Origin: an uncultured Bacillota bacterium | GTDB lineage: Bacteria; Bacillota; Clostridia; Lachnospirales; Lachnospiraceae | DNA: 64,000 nucleotides | Direction: 5' to 3' | Assembly: GCA_949291945.1 (NCBI GenBank) | Contig: CASEXH010000006.1 | Span: forward strand, 1 to 64,000 | Shown here: one piece after another, positions 43,553 through 53,136 of the stretch | Layout: each line of letters begins with the position of its first letter | Position numbering within the stretch: the first letter of the stretch is position 1 | Notes under the pieces: generated by a model | What the model was told of the DNA's origin: nothing | The model's database searches: none | The model's input: the letters and a program-made list of their open reading frames with translations, nothing else | Program-made: the position numbers and the translations under genes

Positions 43553-44301
43553 TTTTTCCACTCCTGTCCGTAAATATCCAAAACCTCCCTGGTATATACG
43601 CCGGGAGCTTCATAAATGATCAGAGGCTTCTCCACTGTCATCCTGGACCGGCCTCCTCTCATCCCCTCAATAAGCACCAGATTTGGTTCTTTGTCCACAT
43701 AAGGATGTACCAGACGCATCCTCTTAGGTTCTATCTTATAATGGATCATAGCCGAAAGGATCTCTGCCAGCCGAAAGGGCCGATGTACCATATAAAACCT
43801 TCCCTTTGGCCGGAGCACCTTGGCTCCCTGTTCTAAAATATCCTCCAGAGTACACAATGTCTCATGTCGGGCAATGGTTTTTGCCTGATTTCCTCCGGTA
43901 AGCCCATGGTTTCCGATCATATAGGGTGGATTGGTCACCACTACATCAAAGGAAGAGCCTCCATAGATTCGGGAAGCATCCTTAATATCTCCCAAAGTAA
44001 TGGAAATATCCTCCTCCAGGTGATTATAGGCCACACTTCTTTTAGCCATTTGGGCGCTTTCCGGCTGTATCTCCAGACCTGTGTATTTTCCCTGAGGATA
44101 CCTTGCTTTTAATAAAATAGGGACGATCCCTGTGCCCGTCCCCATATCCAGTGCTTTCTCTCCCGGTCTGACTTTTGCATACCAGGAGAGGAGCACCGCA
44201 TCTATGCCAAAGCAAAACTGCGAAGGGTTCTGTATCAGCATATATCCGTTCTGGAGGTCATCCAGCCTCTCATTTTCTCTGATCAGTCTGTTCTCTTCCA
44301 T
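43549..44301 (-). CDS. TrmN6-family tRNA (adenine-N6) methyltransferase
   Basis: A 250-residue class I methyltransferase: ALDMGTGTGIVPILLKAR binds SAM and VVTNPPYM is the catalytic NPPY motif for exocyclic amine methylation. It corresponds to Bacillus YabB and E. coli YfiC (TrmN6), which modify tRNA1-Val A37 in E. coli; the exact tRNA target here is not shown. Overlaps rsmI by four bases and follows ricT by 18. Confidence 0.92.
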   Translation of the reverse strand: MEENRLIRENERLDDLQNGYMLIQNPSQFCFGIDAVLLSWYAKVRPGEKALDMGTGTGIVPILLKARYPQGKYTGLEIQPESAQMAKRSVAYNHLEEDISITLGDIKDASRIYGGSSFDVVVTNPPYMIGNHGLTGGNQAKTIARHETLCTLEDILEQGAKVLRPKGRFYMVHRPFRLAEILSAMIHYKIEPKRMRLVHPYVDKEPNLVLIEGMRGGRSRMTVEKPLIIYEAPGVYTREVLDIYGQEWKK

Positions 44302-44319
44302 GAATGGATGATCCTTTCC

Positions 44320-45198
44320 TTATTTATCCTTTTCCAGCTCTTTTAGGGCTTTCATTTCTTCATCGGTGATCTTTATCTTTTTCTGTCTGGACTTAAATTT
44401 CAGCTCTGAAGCCTTATACTCTCTTACTTCTTTTTCATCATCTATATCTACCACTACCTTCACCTGCTGGCGGAGGACATTGACACTCTGCACCTCTCCC
44501 TTCAGTCCCTCAGGAGTGGTCACCTTATCTCCTGTATTCGGCAGCTTTCTGTTCAGTTCCTCGTAAGTTTCTTCCTCATTTTTCAGGCAGCACATCAGCC
44601 GGCCGCAGACCCCGGATATCTTAGAAGGATTCAGGGACAGATTCTGCTCCTTTGCCATCTTGATAGAAACAGGGGCAAACTCTGAAAGATAAGTATGACA
44701 GCACAATTCTCTTCCGCAGATACCAATACCTCCCAGGATCTTTGTCTCATCTCTGACACCAATCTGCCGCAGTTCAATCCTTGTCTTGAAAACTGCTGCC
44801 AGGTCCTTTACCAGTTCCCTGAAGTCAATCCTGCCGTCAGCAGTAAAGTAAAACAGGATCTTATTATTATCAAAGGTATACTCAACGTCGATCAGCTTCA
44901 TTTCCAGGCCATGTTCCCGGATCTTTTTCTGGCAGATCTTATGAGCTTCCTTCTCTTTCTTCCGATTGGTCTCTTCCTTCTTATCGTCCTGAGGATTGGC
45001 GATCCGGATAACATCCTTCAAAGGCTGGACAACTTTTTCTTCCTTCACATCTCTGGGCGCCAGCACCACATTTCCATATTCTACACCTCTGGCTGTTTCT
45101 ACGATTACATGGTCTCCCGCTTTAATCTCCAGATTCTTTGGTGAAAAATAATATATTTTTCCTACGTTACGAAATCTTACTCCTATTACTCTTATCAT
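44320..45198 (-). CDS. ricT: PSP1-domain protein RicT (YaaT)
   Basis: The 292-residue protein has the PSP1 domain with its invariant cysteines in GICGRELCCHTYLSEF and GVCGRLMCCLKNEEE. In Bacillus RicT joins RicA and RicF in an iron-sulfur Y-complex that directs RNase Y maturation and affects sporulation and competence. A charged middle (about 75-90) and a lysine-rich tail are typical. It begins 2 bases before holB ends and shares its operon. Confidence 0.96.
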   Translation of the reverse strand: MIRVIGVRFRNVGKIYYFSPKNLEIKAGDHVIVETARGVEYGNVVLAPRDVKEEKVVQPLKDVIRIANPQDDKKEETNRKKEKEAHKICQKKIREHGLEMKLIDVEYTFDNNKILFYFTADGRIDFRELVKDLAAVFKTRIELRQIGVRDETKILGGIGICGRELCCHTYLSEFAPVSIKMAKEQNLSLNPSKISGVCGRLMCCLKNEEETYEELNRKLPNTGDKVTTPEGLKGEVQSVNVLRQQVKVVVDIDDEKEVREYKASELKFKSRQKKIKITDEEMKALKELEKDK

Positions 45199-45199
45199 G

Positions 45200-46189
45200 T
45201 CAGTTCTCCCTGATTGTCAAAAACAAAAGCTCCATGGTCAGCTCAAAATTCACATTTGCCTGCAGCCGCACTTTTGCGTTCTCAATAGCTTTGATAATAT
45301 TTTCCAGGCCTTCATAAGAACTTTTATCCGCACGGCTTTTTATATCCTTATATTCCTGTCTGAACACCAGACCGTCTATCTCATGTGTGGCTTTGAACAT
45401 CAGTACGTCTCGAAACCATACGAGAAACAGATCCAGGTATTCATAAATAGTGTGCTTTTCCTCAGAAAGTGTCTTAATGGCATCCACCATTTCATAGACC
45501 TCCATGTCCTTGCTTTTCTTCAGGATCCTGAGCGCAGACTCCATCATTTGAGAAAAATCCTCTGCCGTAGCGATCTGTTTTGCCTTTCCAACATTTCCCT
45601 GGGCAAAGGCAACACTGATCTCCGCCTGATAATCCGGCACATGAAGCTCTTCCATAAGGTACTGTCGGATCACTTCATCCCGTACCGGTTTAAAATTCAG
45701 GGTCACACATCTGGAAGAAATCGTAGGAAGCAGAGATCCTCCATTGTTTACTAGGAGAAGGATCACTGCGTAAGCCGGCGGCTCCTCAATGGTCTTCAGC
45801 AGCGCATTCTGTGCCTGTACGGTCATCTTTTCCGCTTCATCTACAATATATATTTTATGGGGACCGATATATGGCTTAATGGCCACATCCCCGATCAACT
45901 GCTCCCTGATATCCTCGATGCCGATGGAGTTGGGTTTCTCATGGGTCACATAAATAATATCCGGGTGATTCCGGTTCATGGCTTTCTTACAGGAACTGCA
46001 CTGCAGGCATGGTTCTTTTCCATGTTTCTCGCACTGCAATGTCATGGCAAAAAGTTTTGCCAGAAGCTTTTTGCCGCTTCCCTTCTCTCCTGCAAAAATA
46101 TAGGAATGAGAAACCTTGTCCATAGCCGCAGCATTCTGTAATTGTTTGATCACTTCTTCATGTCCCAATACTTTTTCCACTTTCTGCAT
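45200..46189 (-). CDS. holB: DNA polymerase III delta' subunit
   Basis: Start set at the ATG at 46187-46189 (GAGGTGG upstream). The 329-residue clamp-loader subunit has the P-loop FAGEKGSGKKLLAK, a four-cysteine zinc module (CEKHGKEPCLQCSSC), the Walker B strand IYIVDEAEKM and sensor NALLKTIEEPP. It helps load the sliding clamp during replication. Neighbours ricT, trmN6 and rsmI give the standard Firmicute order. Confidence 0.95.
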   Translation of the reverse strand: MQKVEKVLGHEEVIKQLQNAAAMDKVSHSYIFAGEKGSGKKLLAKLFAMTLQCEKHGKEPCLQCSSCKKAMNRNHPDIIYVTHEKPNSIGIEDIREQLIGDVAIKPYIGPHKIYIVDEAEKMTVQAQNALLKTIEEPPAYAVILLLVNNGGSLLPTISSRCVTLNFKPVRDEVIRQYLMEELHVPDYQAEISVAFAQGNVGKAKQIATAEDFSQMMESALRILKKSKDMEVYEMVDAIKTLSEEKHTIYEYLDLFLVWFRDVLMFKATHEIDGLVFRQEYKDIKSRADKSSYEGLENIIKAIENAKVRLQANVNFELTMELLFLTIREN

Positions 46190-46286
46190 TGCAATCCACC
46201 TCAATTCCTGTTCATGTTTTTACAAATACGATACCGCATGTCTTTACGTGCCGTATCATTATATGATTATAGCATAGTTTTTTCAG

Positions 46287-46874
46287 TTACTGCAACTTTT
46301 GTATACAGGTTTTCAACTCCTTTACACAGCTTTCCAGCTCTGTATTTTCAAAGTGCCTTATGATCCCTGCCTTTTTCAGGTTTTCAGGAGAAAAGTCCTC
46401 CTCGTCTGCCAGAAATCTCCTGCACATTTCTGCATATTTCGGCTCAGGTTGAAGTTCCTCTCTATGGATGGCCCTCTTCAGCCTCTCCCCGTCTTCCACC
46501 TCTATATAAAGAGGACAGAGATTTCCCTCTCCGTAATATTCCTTCATACATATATACGACTCCAAGGTACCGATTCCCAGGTAGTTCCTTTTTCCCAGCT
46601 CGATCTGTCCGTCATCTGCAGTAAAGTAAATCCAGGGGCCGTACACAGTCTGATAGGTTCTGGATTCAATGATTCTGCCCTGAGCCAGATATTCCCGGAA
46701 GGCCTCTTCATCCACAAAATAATATTCTCTTCCCGGCTGTTCTCCCTGGCGCATAGGCCTGGTAGTATATAGGATGATATTACTCAGCCCCAGTTCTTTA
46801 TCCTCCAGAAGCCTTCTGTATATAGTATCCTTTCCCGATGAACTTTTTCCCATGATATAAAATATTTTTCCCAT
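46287..46874 (-). CDS. Guanylate kinase-like protein
   Basis: Start set at the ATG at 46872-46874 (GAGGAAAAAG upstream). The 195-residue protein resembles guanylate kinase: P-loop MGKSSSGKDTIY, YTTRPMRQGE and GREYYFVDEEAF are the GMP-binding lid features. Two details differ from ordinary Gmk: Asp follows the P-loop lysine (GKD rather than GKS/GKG) and the last third is short. It occupies the place where Bacillus has tmk between yaaO and holB. It may be a second, accessory nucleotide kinase rather than the essential gmk, which cannot be decided here. Confidence 0.8.
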   Translation of the reverse strand: MGKIFYIMGKSSSGKDTIYRRLLEDKELGLSNIILYTTRPMRQGEQPGREYYFVDEEAFREYLAQGRIIESRTYQTVYGPWIYFTADDGQIELGKRNYLGIGTLESYICMKEYYGEGNLCPLYIEVEDGERLKRAIHREELQPEPKYAEMCRRFLADEEDFSPENLKKAGIIRHFENTELESCVKELKTCIQKLQ

Positions 46875-46940
46875 CTTTTTCCTCTTTATTTCCCGGTCAG
46901 CAAATCCCACAGGACTCCAGACTCGCTGCCTGATCTATTA

Positions 46941-48407
46941 TTATATTTTTACTGTTTTTATTTTTTTCAAACTATAATCGGAAAGTCCCTGAAGCTCCAG
47001 TCCCTGTTTCTTCCAGAGACCGGCTCTTTGTATAAACTCCCGGCTGATCTCCTCTCCGGGTGTCAGAATGGGGATTCCCGGGGGATACAGATATGCAAAC
47101 TCCCCGGATATTTTTCCGGCGCCATGTTCCAGATCCCTTTCTTCCATCTCTGATTCCATAGCCCGGGCTATGGTCATTTCCTGTCTGGGCCGGAGTTCTT
47201 CCGGATATTTTCCAAAAGAAGGACTGCTTATTCTGTGAATCCCTGCTTTTGTGGGATATGCCTGTTCCAGTGCAGAATCTATCTCCTCCAGAGCCTTAGT
47301 CAGTCTTCCGAATCCTTCTTCTGTGTCCATGACACTGGTAAGAGCCAGCACATATCCCGGGGCTTCCATTTCCATCTCCAGCCTGTATTTCTCTCTCAGG
47401 ATCCTGTGGAGGGCAGGGCCTTGTATACCTGCTCCTGCTCCGGATATAAGGATCTTTGACAGGTCCAGATCAAAGATCCCCCCCTGTCCGCAGATCTCTC
47501 TCCCCGGCAGATAGAGATTTTTCATCTGGCTCAGCTTTCTTCTGCACTGTCCCAGCCGGGAAACATACCTGTCAAAAGCCTGTCCGCCATTTTCCTCCAG
47601 ATAGCGCAGGCAGGCAGTTATAGAAGCCATGAGAACATAGGAAGGGCTGCTTGTCTGATAGATTCCAAGAAAACGCTCCAGTCTTTCCCCGGACACCAGG
47701 TCAGACTGCTGATGGATGACCGCCGTCTGGGTCAGGGAAGGAAGTGTTTTATGTAAACTCTGTATCACCAGATCAGCTCCAAGATACAGGGCAGATTTGG
47801 GAAAGAGCTGGTGAAAGGGAAGGTGAGCCCCGTGGGCCTCGTCCACAATAAGGGGAATCCCGTATCTGTGCGCTGCCTGGGCGATCCTTTTTACATCAGA
47901 CAGAATCCCGTCATAAGTAGGGGAAGTGATCAGTACTGCCTGGATATTCGGATCTTTTTCTAAGGCAGACTCCACGTCTTCCGGGAAGATCCCGCCGTTC
48001 ATCCCCAGTGTCTTTTCCCGGGAGGGGTAAAGATATTCTGTCTTCAGCTGTCTTAAATAAGCAGCGTGATAAACTGCTTTATGGCAGTTTCTGGCCATAA
48101 GGATCTTTCCCCCGGGGCTGGTACAGGCAGATACTGCCGCCAGGATCCCGGCGGTACTTCCATTGATCAAGAGCCAGGTTCTCTTAGTCCTGAATATCTT
48201 TGCCCCGTATTCCTGTGCCTCCTTCAGGATCCCTTCTGCATGGTGGAGATTGTCAAAATCTGTGATCTCCGTAATATCTTCTTTCCATGGATCTGCCAGA
48301 TAAGGGGTCACTGCCTGTCTTTTATGGCCGGGCATATGAAAAGGATAATCCTGGCCTCTTCCATATTGATATAGCGTCCGGTCCAGATATTTTCCTGTCT
48401 TCTTCAT
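46941..48407 (-). CDS. Orn/Lys/Arg decarboxylase (YaaO/SpeA-like)
   Basis: The 488-residue PLP enzyme begins YQYGRGQDYPFHMPGHKRQA, the usual signature, and has LLINGSTAGILAAVSAC, an aspartate in VDEAHGAH and the PLP-binding lysine in QSLHKTLPSLTQ. The C-terminal wing domain is complete. It decarboxylates a basic amino acid, most likely arginine or lysine, feeding polyamine synthesis; specificity cannot be read. Position beside holB/ricT corresponds to Bacillus yaaO. A good AAAGGAG site precedes the start. Confidence 0.93.
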   Translation of the reverse strand: MKKTGKYLDRTLYQYGRGQDYPFHMPGHKRQAVTPYLADPWKEDITEITDFDNLHHAEGILKEAQEYGAKIFRTKRTWLLINGSTAGILAAVSACTSPGGKILMARNCHKAVYHAAYLRQLKTEYLYPSREKTLGMNGGIFPEDVESALEKDPNIQAVLITSPTYDGILSDVKRIAQAAHRYGIPLIVDEAHGAHLPFHQLFPKSALYLGADLVIQSLHKTLPSLTQTAVIHQQSDLVSGERLERFLGIYQTSSPSYVLMASITACLRYLEENGGQAFDRYVSRLGQCRRKLSQMKNLYLPGREICGQGGIFDLDLSKILISGAGAGIQGPALHRILREKYRLEMEMEAPGYVLALTSVMDTEEGFGRLTKALEEIDSALEQAYPTKAGIHRISSPSFGKYPEELRPRQEMTIARAMESEMEERDLEHGAGKISGEFAYLYPPGIPILTPGEEISREFIQRAGLWKKQGLELQGLSDYSLKKIKTVKI

Positions 48408-48471
48408 TCCAAAGCTCCTTTTACTGTCTTTTTTCTGTAGATCTTTCTCTCATTTTTTTATTATACTATAA

Positions 48472-48516
48472 AAAGAAAAAGAGGCAAAGCCCGGGATTCT
48501 CATTTGGCTTTGCCCC
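48472..48516 (-). terminator. Terminator of the UroD/ABC operon
   Basis: GGCAAAGCC and GGCTTTGCC form a perfect 9-bp stem with a 14-base loop, followed on the minus strand by TCTTTTTCTTTTT. A smaller ACAGCC-TTT-GGCTGT hairpin lies at 48552-48567. Together they end the operon whose last gene is the cupin-like protein. Confidence 0.85.
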
Positions 48517-48570
48517 TTCACCTATAAGGAGGTATGTAATTAATCTATAGTACACAGCCTTTGGCTGTAA

Positions 48571-48966
48571 CTATTTTTTTAAGCTTTTCTTGACTGCCTG
48601 TATGACCTTAGGGTCCACAGGTTTTTTTCCGGAATTGGACATATCCAGATTCTCCATAATCAGAACCTGACTGTCCGGCGCAAGGATAATACTGTGATAC
48701 TCCTTTTTCTGAACAACAAATACGGATTCCTTTTCCAACCGGTGGAGCTGATAATCTTTCGGATCCTCTCCTACTTCTGAAAGGACAAGCCAGGCTTCTC
48801 CCTCCAGAAGAATAAAAGCTTCCTGGGAATCTTCATGAACTCCCCACTCTGTAAAAGCTGTGATTCCGTTTACTGCTTCCTCATAAGCATGAACTGCAAT
48901 CCGCCAGTTTACACTGTTATGGATCACCTCAAATCCGGATCTTTGTGTAAGACTGATTTTTTCCAT
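48571..48966 (-). CDS. Small cupin-like protein at the end of the UroD operon
   Basis: Start set at the ATG at 48964-48966, preceded by GGAG at 8 bases; in-frame sequence extending to 49059 overlaps the UroD gene and lacks a site. The 131-residue product has a cupin-like run of beta strands: EVIHNSVNWRIAVH, then HEDSQEAFILLEGEAWLVL and VFVVQKKEYHSIILAPDSQV. His and Glu residues in those strands (HED-E and YHS) could bind a metal. A sugar- or metabolite-binding or isomerase role would fit the transporter operon but is unproven. Confidence 0.65.
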   Translation of the reverse strand: MEKISLTQRSGFEVIHNSVNWRIAVHAYEEAVNGITAFTEWGVHEDSQEAFILLEGEAWLVLSEVGEDPKDYQLHRLEKESVFVVQKKEYHSIILAPDSQVLIMENLDMSNSGKKPVDPKVIQAVKKSLKK

Positions 48967-49037
48967 CTTTTCTGCTCCGACTTCTGTTTCTAAAATCAAC
49001 GCCCCAAAGGGCGTATACATTTTGCTCCTGCTGCGGC

Positions 49038-50078
49038 TTAAAGCTCCACACTTCTGCATGCTTCCAGGAAATACCGGATCTGGGTATCGGTTACATGGTT
49101 ATCAATGCCCACACAGGAAACAGAAATTTTCTGTCCCTTCTCCTGGCCGTTTTCCGCCAGGGCTTTTACCTCACTGAAAATATCTTCTTTTGAGGCATTC
49201 ATCAGACGCACAGGGCTATACCTGGCGTTAAGGAAGATTCCCGGAAGATGGCTGCGGACAGTTTTAATGTCTGAAAAAGCTCCTACCTCTGCAAAAGTCA
49301 GTCCTTTTACTTTAGAGTATCCTTCTACCACATGTTCCATAGACTTTCCGCAGTGATGGATCCCGAAGTTTCCAAAAGCATCTGCCAGCTCCTGATCGAA
49401 CTTCAACAGAAATTCTTCATACAGGTCATTGGAGATCATTTCCACAGAACAGTTGGAAGTAAGATAACACTCCGGTACAGTCTGGCGTACAATAGCCGTG
49501 ACTCCTCCTGAAACGTCATTGGAAAGAGCTTTGAAACGTTTTCCCACCTCAATAGACATTTTGGTGATCTTCTCCAGCAGTTCGTTGATCTCATCAGGAG
49601 CCGTATAGTAAGAGACCATCAGTTCCTGTCCCATAATATCCATGGCAATATTCTGGATCCCCTGCAAGTTTACATAAGTTTCCACACGTCCATATTTATC
49701 CAGAAGATAGTCTATTTGCTTCTGGGTCCGATGCCATACTTCGCTGGTATCCAGATCCGGTACCTGAATCTGATCAATAGTGTCCTCGTCCAGATCCATA
49801 CATTCCACCTGAGGAGAATTGTCTGCCTGGTAACGGATCCCGCAACCCATCAGTTCTGACAGAAGGTATCCTGCTGCCAGAAGGTCTGTGCCCAGAAGCG
49901 GTCTTTTCTGAGGATCCTTTTCCCCGATCCCCAGATCTCCGAAATGCTCGTAAAGAGTCTTTCGCATTTTTACATCTGCTTCCATACGATATTCCGGATC
50001 ATCAAAAAACTGTTGTGTAAAATCTATACCTGCATTTTCATGCCACCAGCTTGGGTGGAAGGTAATATCATATTTCAT
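49038..50078 (-). CDS. UroD/MtaA-family zinc methyltransferase homologue 1
   Basis: This 346-residue TIM-barrel protein belongs to the uroporphyrinogen decarboxylase superfamily. It carries the MtaA/CmuA-type zinc triad: H241-x-C243 in IHHCGKS and C322 in VSCVGIDN. That triad binds the thiol methyl acceptor in corrinoid:CoM methyltransferases and is absent from heme-pathway HemE. Heme-pathway arginine motifs at the N-terminus are not visible. Its ATG overlaps the stop of homologue 2 (ATGA). A demethylase or alkyl-transfer role on an imported glycoside is inferred from context. Confidence 0.8.
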   Translation of the reverse strand: MKYDITFHPSWWHENAGIDFTQQFFDDPEYRMEADVKMRKTLYEHFGDLGIGEKDPQKRPLLGTDLLAAGYLLSELMGCGIRYQADNSPQVECMDLDEDTIDQIQVPDLDTSEVWHRTQKQIDYLLDKYGRVETYVNLQGIQNIAMDIMGQELMVSYYTAPDEINELLEKITKMSIEVGKRFKALSNDVSGGVTAIVRQTVPECYLTSNCSVEMISNDLYEEFLLKFDQELADAFGNFGIHHCGKSMEHVVEGYSKVKGLTFAEVGAFSDIKTVRSHLPGIFLNARYSPVRLMNASKEDIFSEVKALAENGQEKGQKISVSCVGIDNHVTDTQIRYFLEACRSVEL

Positions 50079-51214
50079 TTTGTGCCTGCCTCCATTTCAT
50101 GCAAACGGTTATAAAGAATTTCCTGTTCCTGGGGAGTTTTGCAGTAAGTCACACAGATCAGCCGCTGGTTTGGTCTCCACAGCTTCCGGAACGCCTCAAA
50201 ACTGTTTTGGGCATTTCCCACCGCCCGGGCATTCAGGATGATCCCTGTCCCGTTAAAAGCATCTCCAAACACTTCCGGCTTATTGGGACTTGGGTCTGTC
50301 TCAATGGTAAATGCACCGTCTGCACACCGGATATTCCGGTAAGTCTGGACCATATGTATCTTCTTTTCCCAAATGCCGCAGGAATGATATACCATTCCTC
50401 CGAACTCATCTCCCAGCTTCTCATCCAACTCTTTAAACAGATCTGTGTAGTCTTCCTCACTGAGCATGATAGAGGTATCGTCGCTTAGCCCTACCCCGGT
50501 AAACGCTCTGCTGCTGGCAAACCCATGTCCCGGTTTTGCCAGAGCGTCTCCGATGAGCTTTTCCTGTTCTTTCAGAAAATCAATAAGCAGATCTGTACAG
50601 AGAGCCGCCGCCTTTTTAATTCCTTCCGGATCTTCCAGTACTTCCATAAACAGATCTGTTACCGGAAGAAGGTAAGTAAGCATATTCAGAGGAGACTGAA
50701 TATCACTGAAGGAAACCGGAACCTTTCCCTTTGTCTTATCCATAAAATACTCGATCATTTCCAGATTATATTTTCCTTCAGGAGTCTGGGCGATCGGAAC
50801 GAAATCTGAATCCAGGATCTCCTGGGCAGTCTCAAACTTAGCCTCTACACTTGGAGCCTGCTCAGGCAGCCAGCGGTAGGTACCTCCAAAGCAGGAAGCA
50901 ATGTAGCCAATCCCATACCAGGGTTCCAGAAAGTTGGCCACATCTGCTTTATAGGCCATGCTTTCTTTCAATGCCCCCAACTGCAGGGCCAGAGACTCTT
51001 TATAATCTCTGCATTTGTCATAGAAGACTCCGTTGGCCCGGACCCTGCGGTAAACAAGAAGTCCCTTGTCCTTTTTCATAAATTCTCGATTTTTTTCTAA
51101 TAGTCCTGCTTCATATTCCTGGTAGGCATCCAGATCAAAGTTTTCCGGGTTTATCGGCGTTACTTCCGTTCCCTGAGAATCTCTTAAACTCGTGTCAAAT
51201 TTTACTTCTCCCAT
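50075..51214 (-). CDS. UroD/MtaA-family zinc methyltransferase homologue 2
   Basis: The 379-residue protein shares the fold of its neighbours, with only modest similarity to homologue 1. The zinc triad is H277-x-C279 in VYHSCGIW and C358 in VTYCKTP. A longer N-terminus (1-70) precedes the barrel. A GAGGAG site lies before its ATG, 30 bases after the MalG-type permease gene, so it is translated from the ABC transporter transcript. Co-occurrence of two divergent members in one operon suggests a heteromeric enzyme or two consecutive steps; this is inference. Confidence 0.8.
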   Translation of the reverse strand: MGEVKFDTSLRDSQGTEVTPINPENFDLDAYQEYEAGLLEKNREFMKKDKGLLVYRRVRANGVFYDKCRDYKESLALQLGALKESMAYKADVANFLEPWYGIGYIASCFGGTYRWLPEQAPSVEAKFETAQEILDSDFVPIAQTPEGKYNLEMIEYFMDKTKGKVPVSFSDIQSPLNMLTYLLPVTDLFMEVLEDPEGIKKAAALCTDLLIDFLKEQEKLIGDALAKPGHGFASSRAFTGVGLSDDTSIMLSEEDYTDLFKELDEKLGDEFGGMVYHSCGIWEKKIHMVQTYRNIRCADGAFTIETDPSPNKPEVFGDAFNGTGIILNARAVGNAQNSFEAFRKLWRPNQRLICVTYCKTPQEQEILYNRLHEMEAGTK

Positions 51215-51244
51215 TTTCTGCTCCTCGCTTTCATGTTCTCTTTA

Positions 51245-52087
51245 TCAGCCTTTTACAGCTCCTGCCATAATACCTTTTACAAAGTACTTCTGCATGCTTA
51301 GGAAAATGATCATAACCGGGATCAGAGACAGGATAATCGTTGCCGTCAGTGTTCCGTACTGCCAGGATGCCGCCTCGTCTCTCAGGAATGTAATGCCGAC
51401 TGCCAAAGTCTGGGAATTAGCAGTTACACAAAGAGTACGGGCATAGGTAAATTCGCCCCATACTGTGATAAAAGTCATAATGATCACTGTAGCGATCCCC
51501 GGTTTTACAATGGGCATCATAACCTTGGCAAAGGTCTGCCACTGATTAGCCCCGTCAATCCTGGCTGCCTCCATCATCTCATTGGGAACCCCGTTAAACT
51601 GTCCTCTCATGATGAATACGGACATAGGAAGGTTTGTTGCAATGTAAGGCAGGATCAGACCTAAGGTTGTGTCGATCATATTCATTCTGGACTGCATGAT
51701 ATAGATCGGTATCAGGTAGATAACGTAAGGAAGGGTAATGACCAGCAGTACAAAACCGAAGAAAATTCCTCTTCCCGGATATTTAAACTTTGCAAAAGAA
51801 TAGCCAAGGGTCGCCGCAAAAAGCACATTAAACAATACGCTCCAGAAAGAAACCACTACCGAATTTCTGAAATACGCAAAGAAGTTCCCCAGCTTCGTAA
51901 AGATAGACGTATAATGGCCGAAATACAGCTGAGTAGGAAGAAATTTCAGCACATCCGTATAGATCTCGCTGTCGCTTTTTAAAGAAGTCAGCAGCGTCCA
52001 GATAAAGGGGATCATCCAGATAAAGGCGATCACCGCCAGCAGGATCCCGATAATGATCCGGCTTACATGTATTTTTTTCTTCTTCAT
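51245..52087 (-). CDS. CUT1 ABC transporter permease (MalG type), UroD operon
   Basis: The 280-residue permease has six membrane helices and an EAA loop reading EMMEAARIDGANQWQTFAKV; the C-terminus YFVKGIMAGAVKG is characteristic. Its start overlaps the MalF-type gene by 4 bases. No ATPase gene is present, so it presumably uses a shared MsmK-type ATPase. Its place between the binding protein and two zinc-methyltransferase genes suggests that the imported compound is their substrate. Confidence 0.95.
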   Translation of the reverse strand: MKKKKIHVSRIIIGILLAVIAFIWMIPFIWTLLTSLKSDSEIYTDVLKFLPTQLYFGHYTSIFTKLGNFFAYFRNSVVVSFWSVLFNVLFAATLGYSFAKFKYPGRGIFFGFVLLVITLPYVIYLIPIYIMQSRMNMIDTTLGLILPYIATNLPMSVFIMRGQFNGVPNEMMEAARIDGANQWQTFAKVMMPIVKPGIATVIIMTFITVWGEFTYARTLCVTANSQTLAVGITFLRDEAASWQYGTLTATIILSLIPVMIIFLSMQKYFVKGIMAGAVKG

Positions 52088-53028
52088 GCCGCTGCTCCTT
52101 TCTTCCTCACTTTTTTCTTTTTAACTTCATCTACATTCTTTTCTCTGTTCAGGAACATATTGATCGCTGAAAGAACCAGGATAATAATACCCATAAAGTA
52201 AGCAATAGATGAAGCGTAACCCATCTCATAATATTTGAAAGCGTTCTGCCAGGTGTACTGATAAAGCACCAGGGTAGCGGTTCCCGGACCGCCGTTGGTC
52301 ATAACAAAGGGCTGTTCAAATACTTTTACAGACTGTATGATTGCCCAGAGCCCGCAGATTACATAGCTTTCCTTCAGATTGGGAAGTATGATTCGGAATA
52401 TGATCTGTATACCATTTGCTCCATCGATCTTGGCAGATTCAACAATATCGTTTGGAATCCCGGCCAGCCCTGCCATAAACAGGATCACCAGCATACCCAT
52501 ATTCTTCCACAGGCTGACGACAATAATACTGAACATAGCCCATTTGCCTTCCCCCAGCCAGTTGTGGGTCCAGCTGTCCAGTCCGAAGATCTGGCTTAAT
52601 ACCGAGTTTAACAGTCCGTACTGATTGTTAAAGATCCACTGGAAGATAATACCTGTTAGAGAAAGGGGCACTACCATAGCCATGAAAATACAGGTACGGT
52701 AGATTCCCGATCCTCTCACGCCTTTGTCCAGAAGCAGGGCGATGATCAGGGAGATCACCATCAGGCTTGGGAAAAAGGCCAGGGAAAACACTGCGGTATT
52801 CCGCAGGGAATCCAGGAAATAAGCGTCGGAAAACATTCTTATATAGTTATCCAGCCCTACGAAAACCGGCTTGGGATCAAAAGCAAAGTTATATTGGGTA
52901 AAACTTAAATAGAAAGAGCGCACCAGAGGATATCCCATATACAGGACGGCAAATATCATGCCAGGCGCCGCAAAGGCCAATCCTGCAAGTATGCTCTTTT
53001 TCCGGTATGACATTTTCATTCCTTGCAA
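52084..53028 (-). CDS. CUT1 ABC transporter permease (MalF type), UroD operon
   Basis: A 314-residue inner-membrane protein with six helices and EAA loop DIVESAKIDGANGIQIIFRI. A basic C-terminus (VKKKKVRKKG) ends it. It forms the transport channel with the MalG-type partner. About 108 bases separate it from the binding-protein gene; that gap contains a GC-rich stem (about 53051-53097), a typical processing or attenuation hairpin that keeps binding protein more abundant than permeases. Confidence 0.94.
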   Translation of the reverse strand: MQGMKMSYRKKSILAGLAFAAPGMIFAVLYMGYPLVRSFYLSFTQYNFAFDPKPVFVGLDNYIRMFSDAYFLDSLRNTAVFSLAFFPSLMVISLIIALLLDKGVRGSGIYRTCIFMAMVVPLSLTGIIFQWIFNNQYGLLNSVLSQIFGLDSWTHNWLGEGKWAMFSIIVVSLWKNMGMLVILFMAGLAGIPNDIVESAKIDGANGIQIIFRIILPNLKESYVICGLWAIIQSVKVFEQPFVMTNGGPGTATLVLYQYTWQNAFKYYEMGYASSIAYFMGIIILVLSAINMFLNREKNVDEVKKKKVRKKGAAA

Positions 53029-53136
53029 CCTCCGTCTTTTGTCTGATATTTTACGGGCAGGCCCGGCAACTCCGCTTTACCGTGGCCCGCCCGCTTTATG
53101 TCACTTATTAAAGCGATCTGCCTGATCTTTCCGGGA

